Position numbers and translations under genes: made by a program. Below are positions 38,595-39,487 of a stretch of DNA of 39,487 nucleotides, in pieces. Source of the DNA: Pseudobdellovibrionaceae bacterium (lineage in GTDB: Bacteria; Bdellovibrionota; FAC87; UBA2466). Where the stretch lies: assembly GCA_023250715.1 (NCBI GenBank), contig JAHFAF010000012.1:1-39487 (forward strand), read 5' to 3'. The notes beneath the pieces were generated by a model, which saw nothing but the letters and a program-made list of their open reading frames with translations, was not told where the DNA came from and did not search any database. Within the stretch, counting starts at the first letter, position 1, and each line of letters begins with the position of its first letter.

Positions 38595-38924
38595 CTACCA
38601 CCAGTAAGGGCGACCAAAGAGAACTCTGCCCGTGAAGCGAACCGCTCTGAAGCCAGCCCAAAATGCCCGGCGACCGAGTCCGAAGGCCAAGCGGCCCGCG
38701 AACCAGCCCGCTCTGCGAACAGGGGCGAAGCATCCGGGTCCCACTCCACCAATGGGGCAAACGGGACGGTAAGGATAAAACGGGCGAGGCCCATAGAATC
38801 CACCGGAGCGAATCGAAAGATTCAGGTTAAAACTGGAAGCGTGGCCACCAGCCCGCGCTTCAGTCGGCAAGACCGCGCTTACCATAAAAAGAGCCAAGAG
38901 GAAGGACACTACCAACTTTTTCAC
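38595..38924 (-). CDS. Small secreted Gly/Arg/aromatic-rich protein
   Basis: 109 aa starting with GTG at 38924, chosen because GGAGG lies 8 nt upstream and a textbook signal peptide follows (MKKLVVSFLLALFMVSAV, with cleavage near ARA). The mature part is low in charge except arginine and rich in Gly, Phe, Tyr, Trp and Pro (GFYGPRPFYPYRPVCPIGG, RRAFWAGFRAVRFTGRVLFG), with a C-terminus of PYWW. Two cysteines are close together (VCPIGGVGPGC). It is probably envelope-associated or extracellular; no family recognised. It ends 3 nt from the convergent decarboxylase stop. The 260-bp region upstream (38925-39184) holds no other gene I can support. Confidence 0.72.
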   Translation of the reverse strand: MKKLVVSFLLALFMVSAVLPTEARAGGHASSFNLNLSIRSGGFYGPRPFYPYRPVCPIGGVGPGCFAPVRRAGWFAGRLAFGLGRRAFWAGFRAVRFTGRVLFGRPYWW

Positions 38925-39184
38925 GACAAGAACCTCCGCAATTACAGCACACAAATCCATCAAGTGCCTGAAGACAATCTCCAGACAACCATGTCCCAAG
39001 CTCAACAAAAATTAGAGCAAGCTGTGTGCCAGGAATTTAAGCAGTACGATTCAACGTAATGGGGTGCGAAGTGCCAAAAAACGCCACGACAGTTGTTTAG
39101 GGATAAGTCGTATTCATTCGGGCTACTTAATCCCGACAATTCTCTCACTATGGGAAACTTCTTTACCGGGACAGAATGAATCAC

Positions 39185-39487
39185 ATGAAACACCTCTCTC
39201 TACTTATGATCCTCTGGTCTTTGACCACAAACGCAAACTCATATGGCGAGTTCTCCACCCAATACACGCTTGGCTCGGGGAAGACGGCGAAGATCCTAAT
39301 TTTCTCCCCGACAAGCTCCTCAGCGCACCTGCCAATTTTCATTTGGGTTCACGGGACCAATTGCAAATACGACGATTCCATTTCGAGGGGAATTTTGGCC
39401 TCCTTTGCCGAGCGCGGTCTCGTTTCGGCGAGCATCGAGTACGCGGATGGCTATCTCGCGGGAAACAGCTGCAACGTCGTTCAGCCG
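39185..39487 (+). CDS. Exported alpha/beta hydrolase, N-terminal part (cut by the window edge)
   Basis: 101 codons from the ATG at 39185 to the right edge, still open. An in-frame ATG at 39176 is an alternative; no convincing Shine-Dalgarno sequence separates them. The signal peptide is MKHLSLLMILWSLTTNANS. The mature sequence contains LPIFIWVHGTNCKYDD, the oxyanion-strand HG motif of alpha/beta hydrolases of the carboxylesterase/BD-FAE type, then a helix and the next strand (RGLVSASIEYADGYLAG). Two cysteines may form a disulfide. The nucleophile elbow lies beyond the window, so the class is tentative. Confidence 0.7.
   Translation, partial: MKHLSLLMILWSLTTNANSYGEFSTQYTLGSGKTAKILIFSPTSSSAHLPIFIWVHGTNCKYDDSISRGILASFAERGLVSASIEYADGYLAGNSCNVVQP

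Noticed and set aside
38841-39059. 72-codon plus-strand frame in the spacer near the right edge
   Set aside because: It overlaps the signal-peptide region of the GTG-started secreted gene on the other strand and has no ribosome binding site or family resemblance.

Overview
The window looks like chromosomal DNA of a Gram-negative bacterium with about 50% G+C. Many products carry Sec or lipoprotein signal peptides, and there is a putative outer-membrane barrel protein. Genes are tightly packed, often with 4-nt ATGA/GTGA overlaps, and GTG or TTG starts are common. The giant IPT/TIG lipoprotein, RCC1-like and trypsin-like secreted proteins, paired M16 peptidases and a SprT-DUF2786 protein would fit Bdellovibrionota or another deep predatory or soil lineage. 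That placement is an inference; no rRNA or other marker is present. I saw no tRNA, rRNA, CRISPR array or insertion sequence.

Layout. 1-11560 (minus): a strong sigma70-type promoter drives a 3572-aa lipoprotein (one choice-of-anchor-D-like domain, 30 IPT/TIG domains, 14 kelch-like motifs). It is followed 15 nt later by a SurA/PpiC-like lipoprotein that runs off the left edge. 11618-12628 (minus): barrel-like secreted protein. 12629-12995: gene-free spacer with a long imperfect inverted repeat. 12996-15156: DEAD-box helicase and cytosolic MsrB, with a DEDDh exonuclease converging on them.

15252-23387 (minus) holds six successive genes: two small exported proteins, a cytosolic helical-repeat/double winged-helix regulator, an exported trypsin-like protease, and two exported seven-blade RCC1-like paralogues. 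The last four are coupled by overlaps or a 13-nt gap. The 9-mer TGAGAAGAA, or a one-mismatch copy, occurs as a helically phased pair upstream of each of the first two genes. This is my best candidate for an undescribed system: a protease plus beta-propeller surface module with its own regulator.

23605-26438 (plus): an M16 peptidase pair, one catalytic and one lacking HxxEH. 26469-28227 (minus): a possibly split secreted protein and a SprT-DUF2786 metallopeptidase. 28263-29939 (plus): two exported proteins, one an alpha/beta hydrolase. 30031-32741: a PhoB-like response regulator translationally coupled to an exported MsrB, divergent from a membrane histidine kinase. This resembles a redox-repair two-component module.

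33694-38591: a four-gene overlapping enzyme operon (AurF-like diiron protein, Asp-nucleophile alpha/beta hydrolase, M24 metallopeptidase, SDR) with a secreted protein gene 8 nt downstream. It is divergent from a group II PLP decarboxylase and could be a small-molecule pathway. 38595-39487: a small Gly/Arg-rich secreted protein and the start of a secreted alpha/beta hydrolase cut by the right edge.
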